Of a stretch of 64,000 nt of DNA, positions 7,202 to 16,039 are shown piece after piece. The stretch covers positions 1 to 64,000 of the forward strand of contig CAZWFE010000005.1 of the NCBI GenBank assembly GCA_964633145.1, written 5' to 3'. The stretch's first letter is position 1. Every line of letters begins with the position of its first letter. A program made the translations under genes and the position numbers. The stretch comes from CAJXSD01 sp964633145. GTDB lineage: Bacteria; Pseudomonadota; Alphaproteobacteria; Rhodobacterales; Rhodobacteraceae. The notes under the pieces were generated by a model that had not been told where the DNA came from, made no database searches, and saw only the letters and a list, made by a program, of their open reading frames with translations.

Positions 7202-9988
7202 ATGGCATATCATCAGGCAAAAGGGCGCGATCCGCTGATAGATACAAAAATGCAAGAAACGCTACAAAAACGCGGGGCCGAATTGCTGGGTCTGGTGGTT
7301 CTGACCTGTGGTGTTTTGGCAGCTATGATTATTTTCAGCTATTCGCCCTTGGACCCTGGTTTTGCGGCTGCAACGGATGTCCCGATCCAGAATTGGCTGG
7401 GGTTGACGGGCGCGAAGATTGCATCGCCCCTGATGTTGATCCTTGGCCTTGGCAGTTGGAGCATCTCTGCCCTGTTGATCGCCTGGGGCGTGCGCCTGTT
7501 TCTGCATGCCGGCGCAGATCGGGCGACATCGCGTTTGGTGTTTGCGCCGATTTTTGTGGCCTTGGTATCCGTTTATGCGGCGTCACTGGTGCCTGATGCA
7601 CTGTGGACGCATAATTTCGGAATGGGGGGATTGTTTGGCGACACCATCGTCGGGTCGCTGCTATCATTGCTGCCCCTGTCAGCTGGGTCCGCGATTATTC
7701 TGATTTCTGTGGCCTCGGCCCTTGGGGCCTTGGTGTTGGGTGCCTTTGTTCTGGGCTGCTCTAAAGAAGAGCTGCGGACCGCGGCACGGTTTTTATATAT
7801 TGGCGTTGTGATGACATATGCCATGATTGCCCGTGCCTTGGGCAAGGGTGCTACACAGGCGGTCACCGCAGCGCGTGATATGCACGAAAAACGCACCATG
7901 GCCGCAGATGTGGCCGAGACCGACCATGACGCAGATGACCAGCCCGCACCGCGCAAATTATTTGCCCGCCTGCCCGTGTTTTCCAAACCTGCCCTGACAC
8001 TGCCAGAACCCGAATTGGTCGAGGATGTGGCCGATAGCAGCATTGACGCGATGCCGGGCGAAGATCGGATCAAATCCCGCATTTCCCAAGTGATCCGATC
8101 ACGGCGCGCGCCAGACCCCGCCGAAATGCTGCCCCTGACCAAGGGACGCGGCCGCGGGCCGGATGCCTTGGTCGTGTCGTCTGAACCCCCATTGACCCGC
8201 CGTGACGAGCCGCAATTCACCGCGGATGGTGCCGAAGCGATGGCGCAGGATGCCTTTGCTACACCTGAAACAGATTTCGACACTGAAACAGATTGGGACA
8301 CTGGCTGGGAACCCGATGTCTATGATCCCCAAGATCAACCACAGTCGGCCATCGCCAGCCCCAGTTTTGAACCCAAAAAGGTGGTCCAACCCCCTGTGCG
8401 CAAACCGATCCCGCAATCGACCCGCGCAAGGGCCGAGGCACAGCCAAAGCTGAACTTTGACGACAGTCCTGTAACGGAATTTGAATTGCCACCCTTGGGG
8501 TTGTTGCAAAACCCAGACAGTATTCAACGCCATCATTTGTCCGATGAAGCGTTAGAAGAAAACGCCAGACTGTTGGAATCGGTGCTGGATGATTATGGCG
8601 TCAAAGGTGAAATCGTATCGGTTCGCCCGGGCCCTGTGGTGACCATGTATGAATTGGAACCTGCGCCGGGCCTTAAGGCCAGCCGCGTCATTGGTCTGGC
8701 CGATGATATCGCGCGGTCAATGTCTGCGCTGTCTGCGCGTGTGTCCACTGTACCTGGACGGTCTGTCATTGGCATTGAATTGCCCAATGAAAACCGTGAA
8801 AAGGTTGTGCTGCGTGAAATTCTGTCAGCACGTTCCTTTGGCGATGGTAATCAAAAATTGCCACTGGCGCTGGGCAAGGACATTGGCGGCGAACCCATCG
8901 TGGCGAATTTGGCCAAAATGCCCCACTTGCTGATTGCAGGGACCACCGGTTCAGGGAAATCAGTTGCGATCAACACGATGATCCTGTCGTTGCTGTATAA
9001 ACTGACGCCTGATGAATGTCGGTTGATTATGATCGACCCCAAAATGTTGGAACTGTCCGTGTATGACGGCATTCCGCATCTGTTATCGCCCGTTGTGACC
9101 GACCCGAAAAAGGCGGTTGTCGCCCTGAAATGGGTGGTCGGCGAAATGGAAGAACGCTATCGCAAGATGTCGAAAATGGGTGTTCGTAATATCGACGGAT
9201 ATAACGGTCGTGTGGCCGATGCCTTGGCCAAAAACGAAATGTTTAGCCGGACGATTCAAACGGGGTTTGACGACGAAACGGGCGATCCGGTGTTTGAAAC
9301 CGAAGAATTCAAACCCGAAAAAATGCCCTATATCGTCGTGATCGTCGACGAAATGGCCGACCTAATGATGGTCGCCGGCAAAGAGATCGAGGCCTGCATC
9401 CAACGTTTGGCGCAAATGGCGCGTGCCTCGGGCATTCACCTGATCATGGCGACACAACGTCCATCTGTCGATGTGATTACCGGCACGATCAAGGCGAACT
9501 TCCCTACGCGGATTTCGTTCCAAGTAACATCGAAAATCGACAGCCGCACAATTTTGGGTGAAATGGGTGCTGAACAGCTGTTGGGTATGGGTGATATGTT
9601 GTATATGGCGGGTGGTTCAAAAATCATCCGCTGCCACGGTCCGTTCGTTTCCGACGAAGAGGTCGAAGAAATCGTCAACCATCTGAAAGCCTTTGGTCCG
9701 CCTGATTACAAATCCGGCGTGGTCGAAGGCCCCGACGAAGAAAAGGCCGATAGCATTGATATGGTGCTGGGCTTGGGTGGTAACACGGATGGCGAAGACG
9801 CGCTTTATGATCAAGCGGTGGCGATCGTGTTAAAGGATCGTAAAGTGTCCACCAGCTATATCCAACGTAAACTGGCCATTGGGTACAACAAAGCGGCGCG
9901 TTTGGTCGAACAGATGGAAGAACAGGGTTTGATTTCGGCGGCCAACCATGTGGGCAAACGCGAAATTTTGGTTCCCGAACAACAATAA
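7202..9988 (+). CDS. ftsK: DNA translocase FtsK
   Basis: A 928-residue FtsK/SpoIIIE translocase that pumps chromosome ends through the closing septum and activates XerCD dimer resolution. Residues 25-190 hold the N-terminal membrane segments, then comes a long acidic, proline-rich linker (about 220-440), the motor domain with Walker A IAGTTGSGKSVAIN near 578-590 and Walker B YIVVIVDEMADLMM near 710, and the C-terminal gamma winged-helix domain (864-925, KVSTSYIQRKLAIGYNKAAR) that reads KOPS polarity sequences. Length and domain order are normal. A GAGGTAATC ribosome site precedes ATG 7202. lolA follows, as in many Rhodobacteraceae. Confidence 0.97.
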   Translation: MAYHQAKGRDPLIDTKMQETLQKRGAELLGLVVLTCGVLAAMIIFSYSPLDPGFAAATDVPIQNWLGLTGAKIASPLMLILGLGSWSISALLIAWGVRLFLHAGADRATSRLVFAPIFVALVSVYAASLVPDALWTHNFGMGGLFGDTIVGSLLSLLPLSAGSAIILISVASALGALVLGAFVLGCSKEELRTAARFLYIGVVMTYAMIARALGKGATQAVTAARDMHEKRTMAADVAETDHDADDQPAPRKLFARLPVFSKPALTLPEPELVEDVADSSIDAMPGEDRIKSRISQVIRSRRAPDPAEMLPLTKGRGRGPDALVVSSEPPLTRRDEPQFTADGAEAMAQDAFATPETDFDTETDWDTGWEPDVYDPQDQPQSAIASPSFEPKKVVQPPVRKPIPQSTRARAEAQPKLNFDDSPVTEFELPPLGLLQNPDSIQRHHLSDEALEENARLLESVLDDYGVKGEIVSVRPGPVVTMYELEPAPGLKASRVIGLADDIARSMSALSARVSTVPGRSVIGIELPNENREKVVLREILSARSFGDGNQKLPLALGKDIGGEPIVANLAKMPHLLIAGTTGSGKSVAINTMILSLLYKLTPDECRLIMIDPKMLELSVYDGIPHLLSPVVTDPKKAVVALKWVVGEMEERYRKMSKMGVRNIDGYNGRVADALAKNEMFSRTIQTGFDDETGDPVFETEEFKPEKMPYIVVIVDEMADLMMVAGKEIEACIQRLAQMARASGIHLIMATQRPSVDVITGTIKANFPTRISFQVTSKIDSRTILGEMGAEQLLGMGDMLYMAGGSKIIRCHGPFVSDEEVEEIVNHLKAFGPPDYKSGVVEGPDEEKADSIDMVLGLGGNTDGEDALYDQAVAIVLKDRKVSTSYIQRKLAIGYNKAARLVEQMEEQGLISAANHVGKREILVPEQQ

Positions 9989-9994
9989 TTCATG

Positions 9995-10027
9995 ATCCCC
10001 CATTTACACATTTTGTTGATGGGGGAT
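9995..10027 (+). other. Stem-loop between ftsK and lolA
   Basis: ATCCCCCAT (9995-10003) and ATGGGGGAT (10019-10027) form a perfect 9-bp stem with a 15-nt loop, just after the ftsK stop. No T-run follows it, so it is more likely an mRNA processing or stability element, or a weak terminator, than an intrinsic terminator. Confidence 0.5.
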
Positions 10028-10060
10028 GCAAAGCATCGTTTCAAACAGTATATTCAGATT

Positions 10061-10663
10061 ATGATAAAACAATTCACATTCGCATGCGCGGTTTTGGTCG
10101 CAACCACGGGGCAGGGATGGGCTGACAAGCTTTCACTGCCTGTCTTGTCAAAATATTTGAATGGTTTGACCACCGTGCAGGCGCAGTTTACCCAAATCAA
10201 CCCCGATGGCACATTGTCAACGGGCAAGATATTGATCAAACGTCCCGGTAAAATCCGGTTTGAATATGACCCGCCCAACAACGCTTTGGTCATGGCATCG
10301 GCGGGGGCCTTGGCGATTTTTGACCCCAAGGGCAATCCGCAACCCGAAAGCTATCCGTTAAACAAAACCCCACTGGGATTGTTGTTGGACAAAAATATTG
10401 ATCTGCAACGCGCCAATATGGTGGTGGGCCATGTCTATGACGGAACGGCCACGCAGGTGTCGGTGCAAGACCCAGAACACCCTGAGCGGGGGCGTATGGA
10501 TTTGGTCTTTACTGGTCCAACACCAGAGCTGCGGCAATGGGTGGTCCATAATGAAAATGGGGAACAGACGATTGTTGTGCTGAATGACGTACAACGCGAT
10601 GTTGCCATTCGCGATTACCTGTTCAACGTGCTACGCGAAATTGATCAGCGCAAGAAAAAATAA
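10061..10663 (+). CDS. lolA: Outer-membrane lipoprotein carrier LolA
   Basis: A 200-residue periplasmic carrier that takes lipoproteins from LolCDE and passes them to the outer membrane. It starts with a signal peptide (MIKQFTFACAVLVATTGQ, cleavage near GWA-DK), followed by the family core VQAQFTQINPDGTLSTGKI, KRPGKIRFEYDPPNN and ALAIFDPKGN. The frame is open to 9992, but ATG 10061 places the signal peptide at the N-terminus. Membrane lipoproteins encoded nearby (10689, 16040, 62558) would be possible clients. It is followed by an intrinsic terminator. Confidence 0.93.
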   Translation: MIKQFTFACAVLVATTGQGWADKLSLPVLSKYLNGLTTVQAQFTQINPDGTLSTGKILIKRPGKIRFEYDPPNNALVMASAGALAIFDPKGNPQPESYPLNKTPLGLLLDKNIDLQRANMVVGHVYDGTATQVSVQDPEHPERGRMDLVFTGPTPELRQWVVHNENGEQTIVVLNDVQRDVAIRDYLFNVLREIDQRKKK

Positions 10664-10690
10664 ACGCCCCAAGCAGGGCGTTTTTCGTTT
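10664..10690 (+). terminator. Intrinsic terminator of lolA
   Basis: ACGCCC (10664-10669), a 6-nt loop and GGGCGT (10676-10681) form a GC-rich stem followed by TTTTCGTTT. It begins at the lolA stop codon. It reaches the stop codon of the convergent lipoprotein gene, so it could also be read from the other side, although the T-run favours the + strand. Confidence 0.8.
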
Positions 10691-11273
10691 AGGTTTTATT
10701 ACAGCGTTCCAGTTGTCCGCGATACATTTCACCGCGTTTGGCCACTTTGTTTGATACATCTAACAACCAGCGTTTGCCTTTATAGGTGCCGCGGGAATAT
10801 CCTGTCTGGCCTTCGTGATAGGCCAGATATTGATTGCGCGTATCGGATAGGGAAAGCCCCAATTTCTGTTTGGAATTGTTCATATACCAGCCCATGAAAT
10901 CCGTAGCGTCGTAAATGTCATTCCGTTTTGCAAAAAAACGACCTGTCGATTTGCGATAATCATCCCATGTGCCATCCAGCGCCTGCGCATAGCCATAGGC
11001 CGAACTGACACGGCCCAGGGGAATAATACCCAGCGCGTATTTCATCGGTGTTTTGGCATTGGATTTGAAACGGCTTTCTTGGTGGATGGTGGCCATTTGT
11101 ACGTGGACGGGCACGCCCCATTTGCGCTTGGTCGCTTGGAATGCGCGATGAAATGCGGGGCGTTGCGACAATATCGAACAGGCGTTGTCTAAATTACGCG
11201 GCGGGCTGAAACTGGCCACGCCACACGATGATAATACCAGCACAATAAATAATGTGCGAAGAGTTCTGCTCAT
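10689..11273 (-). CDS. Transglycosylase SLT-domain lipoprotein
   Basis: A 194-residue lipoprotein: the signal sequence ends in the lipobox LSSC (LVLSSCGVAS). The mature part has the lytic-transglycosylase fold with the catalytic Glu in IHQESRFKSNAKTP, then SSAYGYAQALDGTWDDY and YLAYHEGQTGYSRGTY. Such enzymes cleave the glycan strands of peptidoglycan from the outer membrane. The start MSRTLRTLF at 11273 follows a GAGAGA site; the in-frame extension to 11342 would bury the signal peptide and is rejected. It is convergent with lolA and divergent from hspQ. Confidence 0.88.
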   Translation of the reverse strand: MSRTLRTLFIVLVLSSCGVASFSPPRNLDNACSILSQRPAFHRAFQATKRKWGVPVHVQMATIHQESRFKSNAKTPMKYALGIIPLGRVSSAYGYAQALDGTWDDYRKSTGRFFAKRNDIYDATDFMGWYMNNSKQKLGLSLSDTRNQYLAYHEGQTGYSRGTYKGKRWLLDVSNKVAKRGEMYRGQLERCNKT

Positions 11274-11499
11274 TTCTCTCTCGCTTTTTGTTTGTTTGTT
11301 TAGCTTACTAAAATAATCCCTTTTGCGAAAGGGACAAATCAAATTGGTATCGAATTTGGCAATGATTTATGGTCAACGTTGTTTATCGAAATGATACTGG
11401 TTCGAAAAATTTAGATCAATTTTGTAGCGATTGTGATATCGACACCCCATGGACAACGTTTTAATGGCGTTGTACCACACCAGCTGGGAGTAGTTGGAC
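11274..11499. other. Intergenic region between lipoprotein gene and hspQ
   Basis: This AT-rich 226-base divergent region must hold the promoters of both flanking genes. A CCCCAT (11445-11450) that resembles the RpoH -10 element lies 17 bases after TTGTAG (11422-11427), but the -35 match is poor, so I do not call a heat-shock promoter. I see no further structure. Confidence 0.3.
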
Positions 11500-11826
11500 A
11501 TGCACAACAGAATCGCAAAATATCGGCTAGGTCAGGTCGTTCGGCACAAAAAACATCCGTTTCGGGGTGTCGTGTTCGATGTGGATCCCGAATTTTCTAA
11601 TTCAGAGGAATGGTACGAATCCATTCCAGAAGATAGCCGCCCCTCGAAAGAGCAGCCTTACTATCACCTACTTGCTGAAAACGAACACAGTTACTATGTC
11701 GCTTATGTGTCCGAACAAAACCTGGTCGAGGATCGTTCAGGTGAACCGGTCGAACATCCTGACGTGCCAGAAATGTTCGCCGATTTCCATGATGGGCATT
11801 ACGTTATGCCCTATAACATGAACTGA
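11500..11826 (+). CDS. hspQ: Heat-shock protein HspQ
   Basis: A 108-residue protein of the HspQ (hemimethylated-DNA-binding/YccV-like) family: KYRLGQVVRHKKHPFRGVVF, DVDPEF, QPYYHLLAENEHSYYVAYVS and EHPDVPEMF are the conserved blocks. In E. coli HspQ is a Lon substrate and specificity enhancer and was first linked to DnaA turnover. ATG 11500 has GGGAG at 11486-11490; a TTG two codons upstream is less likely. The Lon-N-domain protein at 2417 is a separate protein and is not evidence of interaction. Confidence 0.92.
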   Translation: MHNRIAKYRLGQVVRHKKHPFRGVVFDVDPEFSNSEEWYESIPEDSRPSKEQPYYHLLAENEHSYYVAYVSEQNLVEDRSGEPVEHPDVPEMFADFHDGHYVMPYNMN

Positions 11827-11842
11827 TGTTAATTCCCGCTGT

Positions 11843-13420
11843 TTAATACCCTAGGGCACAGCCGTCTTTGCGGGGGTCTGATGCCCCCTCTAACACGCCG
11901 GTGTCATGCATGATAATCGCCTGCGCGCCGCCAATCGGTGTCGTGTTGTGATCCACCACGTGACCGCGTGCGGCCAAATCGCTGGCAACCACATCGCTAA
12001 ATCCGCGCTCTAATTTCAATACGCCACCTTCGGGAAAGGATCGGGGCGCATCAATGGCGGATTGAATGTCCATACCATAGGTCATCATATTGCCCAGCAC
12101 ACGGATGTGGCCCATTGGCTGGTATTGCCCGCCCATCACACCAAACGGCATATAGGGTTTTCCATTTTGCGCCAACATGCCTGGGATAATTGTGTGCATG
12201 GGGCGTTTGCCGCCTGCGGCCATATTGGGGTGATCTGGGATCAGGTTAAACCCAGCGCCACGGTTTTGCATTAAAATCCCATATTTACGACTGGCAATCC
12301 CTGATCCAAAGCCGTGGAAAATGGAAAATATCAGGGACACGGCCATTCGATCGCGGTCGACCACAGTGATATAAACGGTATCTTTGTGGACCGCTTCGGT
12401 CAGTTGTGGAATATCGGTGCGCGCTGTTTTCGGATCAATCAATGCGGCCAATTCATCCGCCAGTTTTTGCGATACCATCCGGTCCAACCGTGTTGTGTGG
12501 TCGGGGTCTGCCAAAATGCGGTTGCGCGCATCATAGGCCAGTTTTGCGGCCTCTGCTTCAATATGGACGCGATCAGCGCCGATTGGATCCATATTGGCCA
12601 GATCAAAATTCGCCAAGATGTTCGAAATCAGAAACGCGGTTGCACCCTGTCCATTTGGTGGGTGTTCGAACAGGGTTTTGTCGCCCAAAGGTGCCGAAAT
12701 CGGATCAGTATAGTCAGCGCGATTGTTTTGGAAATCGTCCATCCCATGCACGCCCCCCAATTCCGATAGGGTATCGACCATATCTTGGGCCACGTCTGAT
12801 GCATAAAACCCATCGCGCCCTTGCTGCGCGACTTTGGTCAGCACATCTGCCAATGTCGGGTTTGTAAATATAGCACCCAGTTTTGGCGCCTGGCCCGTAT
12901 GTGTATAAAATGGCAGCGCCGTTTCATGCAAATCCCCCAACATCGCCGCCCAGTCCGTCGCCACACGGGGTGCCACAGGCACGCCGCGTTTGGCATAGTC
13001 GATGGTGGGCGCGCACAAACGGTCGATGCCCAATACCCCGTAATCATTGGCCAACGTGCAAAAAGCATCAATCGCACCAGGAATTGTAACCGCCGCGGCT
13101 GAACGAAGGGGGATTGTATCGTGTCCTGCCGCGCGCAACGCGTCTGCGGATAATGCCGCAGGTGCGCGACCCGACCCATTTAGGGCCAGAATGTCATCGC
13201 TGCCCGCAGGTGAAAACAGCGCAAAGCAATCACCACCAATCCCGCACATATGCGGTTCGCATAGGGTCAGCATCAGCGCCCCCGCTATGGCCGCGTCAAC
13301 AGCGTTTCCACCTGATTTCAATGTATCAATCGCAACCATACTGGCCAGTGGGTGCGACGTTGCACAGATACCATTTTCGGCGAATACGGCCGATCGCCCG
13401 GGGAAATGAAAATCACGCAT
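11843..13420 (-). CDS. Gamma-glutamyltransferase family protein
   Basis: A 525-residue Ntn-hydrolase proenzyme of the GGT family. The large-subunit part has the characteristic ASMVAIDTLKSGGNAVDAAIA and the GIGGDCFALF block. The self-cleavage site and nucleophile is best placed at Thr348 in HKDTVYITVVD (family form (E/D)TTH(Y/F)SVVD), giving a small subunit of about 178 residues that ends near GGAQAIIMHD and ASDPRKDG. No signal peptide is visible, so it is probably cytoplasmic, unlike periplasmic glutathione-degrading GGT; the substrate may be another gamma-glutamyl or acyl compound. It stands alone, 63 bases downstream of the anti-sigma gene. Confidence 0.85.
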   Translation of the reverse strand: MRDFHFPGRSAVFAENGICATSHPLASMVAIDTLKSGGNAVDAAIAGALMLTLCEPHMCGIGGDCFALFSPAGSDDILALNGSGRAPAALSADALRAAGHDTIPLRSAAAVTIPGAIDAFCTLANDYGVLGIDRLCAPTIDYAKRGVPVAPRVATDWAAMLGDLHETALPFYTHTGQAPKLGAIFTNPTLADVLTKVAQQGRDGFYASDVAQDMVDTLSELGGVHGMDDFQNNRADYTDPISAPLGDKTLFEHPPNGQGATAFLISNILANFDLANMDPIGADRVHIEAEAAKLAYDARNRILADPDHTTRLDRMVSQKLADELAALIDPKTARTDIPQLTEAVHKDTVYITVVDRDRMAVSLIFSIFHGFGSGIASRKYGILMQNRGAGFNLIPDHPNMAAGGKRPMHTIIPGMLAQNGKPYMPFGVMGGQYQPMGHIRVLGNMMTYGMDIQSAIDAPRSFPEGGVLKLERGFSDVVASDLAARGHVVDHNTTPIGGAQAIIMHDTGVLEGASDPRKDGCALGY

Positions 13421-13483
13421 GTTAAATTATCCTGTTTTTTGTAACTTTAGGATGCGGATTTCAAAAAACAAGCACCTTAACCG

Positions 13484-13891
13484 TTATTCGCGGGGCTGTA
13501 TGGAAAACCCCAATGTATTTTGTCCCTGTTTGTGATGATAGGTTAGGTTGTGACACAACATGCGGATCATCGCCCAACCAAAGCCCCCTTCGGGCAGGTC
13601 GTCAGGGTTGGGTAGCGATGCATGCTCGATCACCGACTGCGGACAGGGTCGTCCGCGATCTGTGATTGTGATATGCAGCGTTTCATGTTCGGCCCAGCGC
13701 ACCGACACGGGCGCATCGGGCGGAATTTGCCCATGCTCGACAATATTGTTTAAGGCCTCGGCCAAAACCAATTCACAGGTATCTGGATCATAGCGTGCCC
13801 AGATATCAGCGGGGGCATCGGTCATGATCGTATCCAGCGATTGGCGCACGTCCAAAGGTGTTTGCAAAGTAAATTGATAAGATTTCGCCAT
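13484..13891 (-). CDS. Anti-sigma-factor-type serine kinase (HATPase_c_2, RsbW/SpoIIAB-like)
   Basis: A 135-residue GHKL ATPase of the anti-sigma type: N-box LAEALNNIVEHG, G1-box ITDRGRPCP, and G2-like GGFGWAMIRML. Family members hold a sigma factor inactive or phosphorylate an STAS antagonist. It follows the STAS gene on the same strand with only 7 bases between them, if the MAKSYQ start at 13891 (after GGGGTGATG) is right; an alternative ATG at 13918 would overlap. No sigma factor or PP2C phosphatase lies within the window, so its target is unknown. Confidence 0.85.
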   Translation of the reverse strand: MAKSYQFTLQTPLDVRQSLDTIMTDAPADIWARYDPDTCELVLAEALNNIVEHGQIPPDAPVSVRWAEHETLHITITDRGRPCPQSVIEHASLPNPDDLPEGGFGWAMIRMLCHNLTYHHKQGQNTLGFSIQPRE

Positions 13892-13898
13892 CAAATCA

Positions 13899-14234
13899 TC
13901 ACCCCACGCGTAATGCACTGTCCAAATCGGGATGGATTGTGAAAATACTGTCCATTCGCGTCAGACGGAACACTTTGTCCACGGCGGGATTTAGGGCGCA
14001 TAGGTCAATCCGGCGGTGTGATCCCATGTTTTTCTTAATTGATACGATGGCACCTAATCCGCTTGAATCGATAAAATCGACTTGGGTTAGGTTCAAAATA
14101 ATCCGCGACGCGTCGTGGGATGTCAGGGCATCGTGGATCGCATCTTTGAATTTCAGGGCCGCCTGTGCGTCAATGCGGTTGGCGTTGACTGTGACAGACA
14201 GTCCATTTGTTTCGGTTGATAAACTTAGGTCCAT
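13899..14234 (-). CDS. STAS-domain anti-anti-sigma factor
   Basis: A 111-residue single STAS domain. The phosphorylation loop VDFIDSSGLGAIVSI carries the Ser that the partner kinase would modify, and NRIDAQAALKFKDAI and LCALNPAVDKVFRLTRMDSI are typical flanking blocks. In the partner-switch scheme the unphosphorylated protein sequesters the anti-sigma kinase and frees the sigma factor. The start at 14234 follows GAGGATCAC; an in-frame extension to 14276 would reach into the upstream region shared with the divergent thiolase gene. It forms a two-gene unit with the downstream kinase. Confidence 0.88.
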   Translation of the reverse strand: MDLSLSTETNGLSVTVNANRIDAQAALKFKDAIHDALTSHDASRIILNLTQVDFIDSSGLGAIVSIKKNMGSHRRIDLCALNPAVDKVFRLTRMDSIFTIHPDLDSALRVG

Positions 14235-14320
14235 GTGATCCTCGCAAATTAGTTGTCTGTGAACACTAGACGGCAATCGTTACCATTCGGTATGCTCGCC
14301 CCAAATATCAGGAGGATTTG

Positions 14321-15493
14321 ATGAATAAAGTTGTCATCACTGGGGCGGCACGGACCCCGATGGGCGGATTTCAGGGCGATTTTGATGGCGTGGCTGCGTC
14401 TAAATTGGGCGGTGCTGCATTGGCGGCTGCAATGTCAGGGGCGGGCGTCACGGATGTTGACGAATTGATCATGGGCTGTGTTCTGCCCGCAGGTCAGGGT
14501 CAGGCCCCGGCACGTCAGGCCGGATTTGCCGCAGGTCTGGGCGATCATGTGCCAGCGACCACATTGAACAAAATGTGTGGGTCTGGGATGAAGGCTGCGA
14601 TGGTGGCCTATGATCAAATCGCGTTGGGCCATGCCAATGTGGTGGCCGCCGGCGGGATGGAAAGCATGTCGAATGCCCCCTATATGCTGCCTAAAATGCG
14701 CGGTGGTGCGCGTTTGGGGCATGGTCAGGTGGTTGACCACATGTTCCTAGACGGTCTTGAGGATGCCTATGACAAGGGGCGCTTGATGGGTACCTTTGCC
14801 GAGGATTGCGCCGAAAAATATCAATTTACTCGGACTGAACAGGATGAATACGCACTGCGGTCGTTGTCAAATGCGTTGCAGGCGCAGGGAACGGGTGCCT
14901 TTGACGCTGAAATCGCGCCCTTTACGGTGACATCGCGCAAAGGGGATCGGGTGATCGCCAGTGACGAACAACCTGCCAAGGCGCGGCCAGAAAAAATTCC
15001 GACGTTAAAGCCTGCGTTTCGGGAAAATGGGACTGTAACGCCCGCGAACGCATCCTCAATTTCTGATGGTGCGGCGGCATTGATTTTGGCGGATGGCGAT
15101 TATGCACAGGCGCAGGGATTGCCCCAGCGCGCGGTCATTCGTGGACATGCCAGCCATGCGCAGGATCCCGCGTGGTTTTCCACGGCCCCGATCCCTGCGG
15201 CGCGAAAACTGTTGGATCGTTTGGGCTGGCAGGTGGATGATGTCGACCTGTGGGAGGTCAACGAAGCCTTTGCCGTGGTCCCCATGGCGTTCATGCGGGA
15301 TATGGGGATTTCACGGGACAAAATGAACATTCATGGCGGGGCCTGCGCCTTGGGTCATCCCATTGGCGCATCTGGCGCGCGGATTATCGTGACATTGCTA
15401 AACGCGATGGAGCGTCTGGATGTCAAACGTGGCGTGGCTGCGATTTGTATCGGTGGCGGCGAAGGAACCGCCATCGCATTAGAGCGTGAATAG
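14321..15493 (+). CDS. Acetyl-CoA C-acetyltransferase (thiolase)
   Basis: A 390-residue thiolase with all three active-site blocks: acyl-accepting Cys86 in NKMCGSGMKA, the His in HGGACALGHPIGASGAR, and the C-terminal Cys in AICIGGGEGTA. It condenses two acetyl-CoA or cleaves acetoacetyl-CoA, so it can serve polyhydroxybutyrate synthesis or fatty-acid and ketone degradation. No phaB or beta-oxidation genes adjoin it, so the route is open. ATG 14321 sits behind a strong GGAGGA. The next gene starts 2 bases after its stop, which implies cotranscription. Confidence 0.93.
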   Translation: MNKVVITGAARTPMGGFQGDFDGVAASKLGGAALAAAMSGAGVTDVDELIMGCVLPAGQGQAPARQAGFAAGLGDHVPATTLNKMCGSGMKAAMVAYDQIALGHANVVAAGGMESMSNAPYMLPKMRGGARLGHGQVVDHMFLDGLEDAYDKGRLMGTFAEDCAEKYQFTRTEQDEYALRSLSNALQAQGTGAFDAEIAPFTVTSRKGDRVIASDEQPAKARPEKIPTLKPAFRENGTVTPANASSISDGAAALILADGDYAQAQGLPQRAVIRGHASHAQDPAWFSTAPIPAARKLLDRLGWQVDDVDLWEVNEAFAVVPMAFMRDMGISRDKMNIHGGACALGHPIGASGARIIVTLLNAMERLDVKRGVAAICIGGGEGTAIALERE

Positions 15494-15495
15494 CC

Positions 15496-15951
15496 ATGAC
15501 CGTTGATTATACAGATTTGCGCCAACGTGTCTTGGCGGTATGTGATGGGGAAACCGATCAGGTGGCCCTGATGGCGACTGTCGCGTGTGAAGTGCATCAT
15601 AGCGACGCCCGTTTTGACTGGACAGGGTTTTACCGCGTCACGGCCCCCAATTTGTTGAAAATTGGTCCCTATCAGGGGGGACATGGGTGTTTGCAGATCA
15701 CCTTTGATCGGGGGGTTTGTGGCGCGGCGGCGCGCACGGGGCAGGTGCAATTGGTCGATGATGTCGATGCCTTTCCAGGTCATATCGCCTGTGCATCATC
15801 GACACGATCCGAATTGGTCATCCCGTTTTACGATGCCCAAGGGTCGCTGATCGGTGTGTTCGATATCGACAGCGATCAACCTGCGGCATTCGACCAAAAT
15901 GATGCAGACCAGTTGCAATCGTTGCTGTCGGCCGTGTTTTCACAGGCCTAA
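15496..15951 (+). CDS. msrC: Free methionine-(R)-sulfoxide reductase (GAF-domain fRMsr)
   Basis: A 151-residue single GAF domain. The three cysteines that work in the family are all present: GHGCLQI, GVCGAAA and HIACASS, matching C84, C94 and C118 of the E. coli enzyme. It reduces free Met-R-sulfoxide to methionine using thioredoxin. WTGFYRV and SELVIPFYDAQGSLIGVFDIDS are further family blocks. Its near-overlap with the thiolase is probably operon packing, with no obvious metabolic link. A long inverted repeat follows. Confidence 0.9.
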   Translation: MTVDYTDLRQRVLAVCDGETDQVALMATVACEVHHSDARFDWTGFYRVTAPNLLKIGPYQGGHGCLQITFDRGVCGAAARTGQVQLVDDVDAFPGHIACASSTRSELVIPFYDAQGSLIGVFDIDSDQPAAFDQNDADQLQSLLSAVFSQA

Positions 15952-15977
15952 CTGACCCACGATAGCGTTCAAATATT

Positions 15978-16011
15978 TTACCCCAAAGCCGCAAGTGCCG
16001 CTTTGGGGTAA
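15978..16011. terminator. Bidirectional terminator between msrC and OmpA-like gene
   Basis: TTACCCCAAAGC (15978-15989) and GCTTTGGGGTAA (16000-16011) are a perfect 12-bp inverted repeat with a 10-nt loop between two convergent genes. Read on the minus strand the stem is followed by AATATTT; the + strand tail is not T-rich. The position supports a shared terminator, stronger for the minus-strand gene. Confidence 0.75.
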
Positions 16012-16039
16012 GGGAGAGACCGGTTTAACAGTTCTGCGT

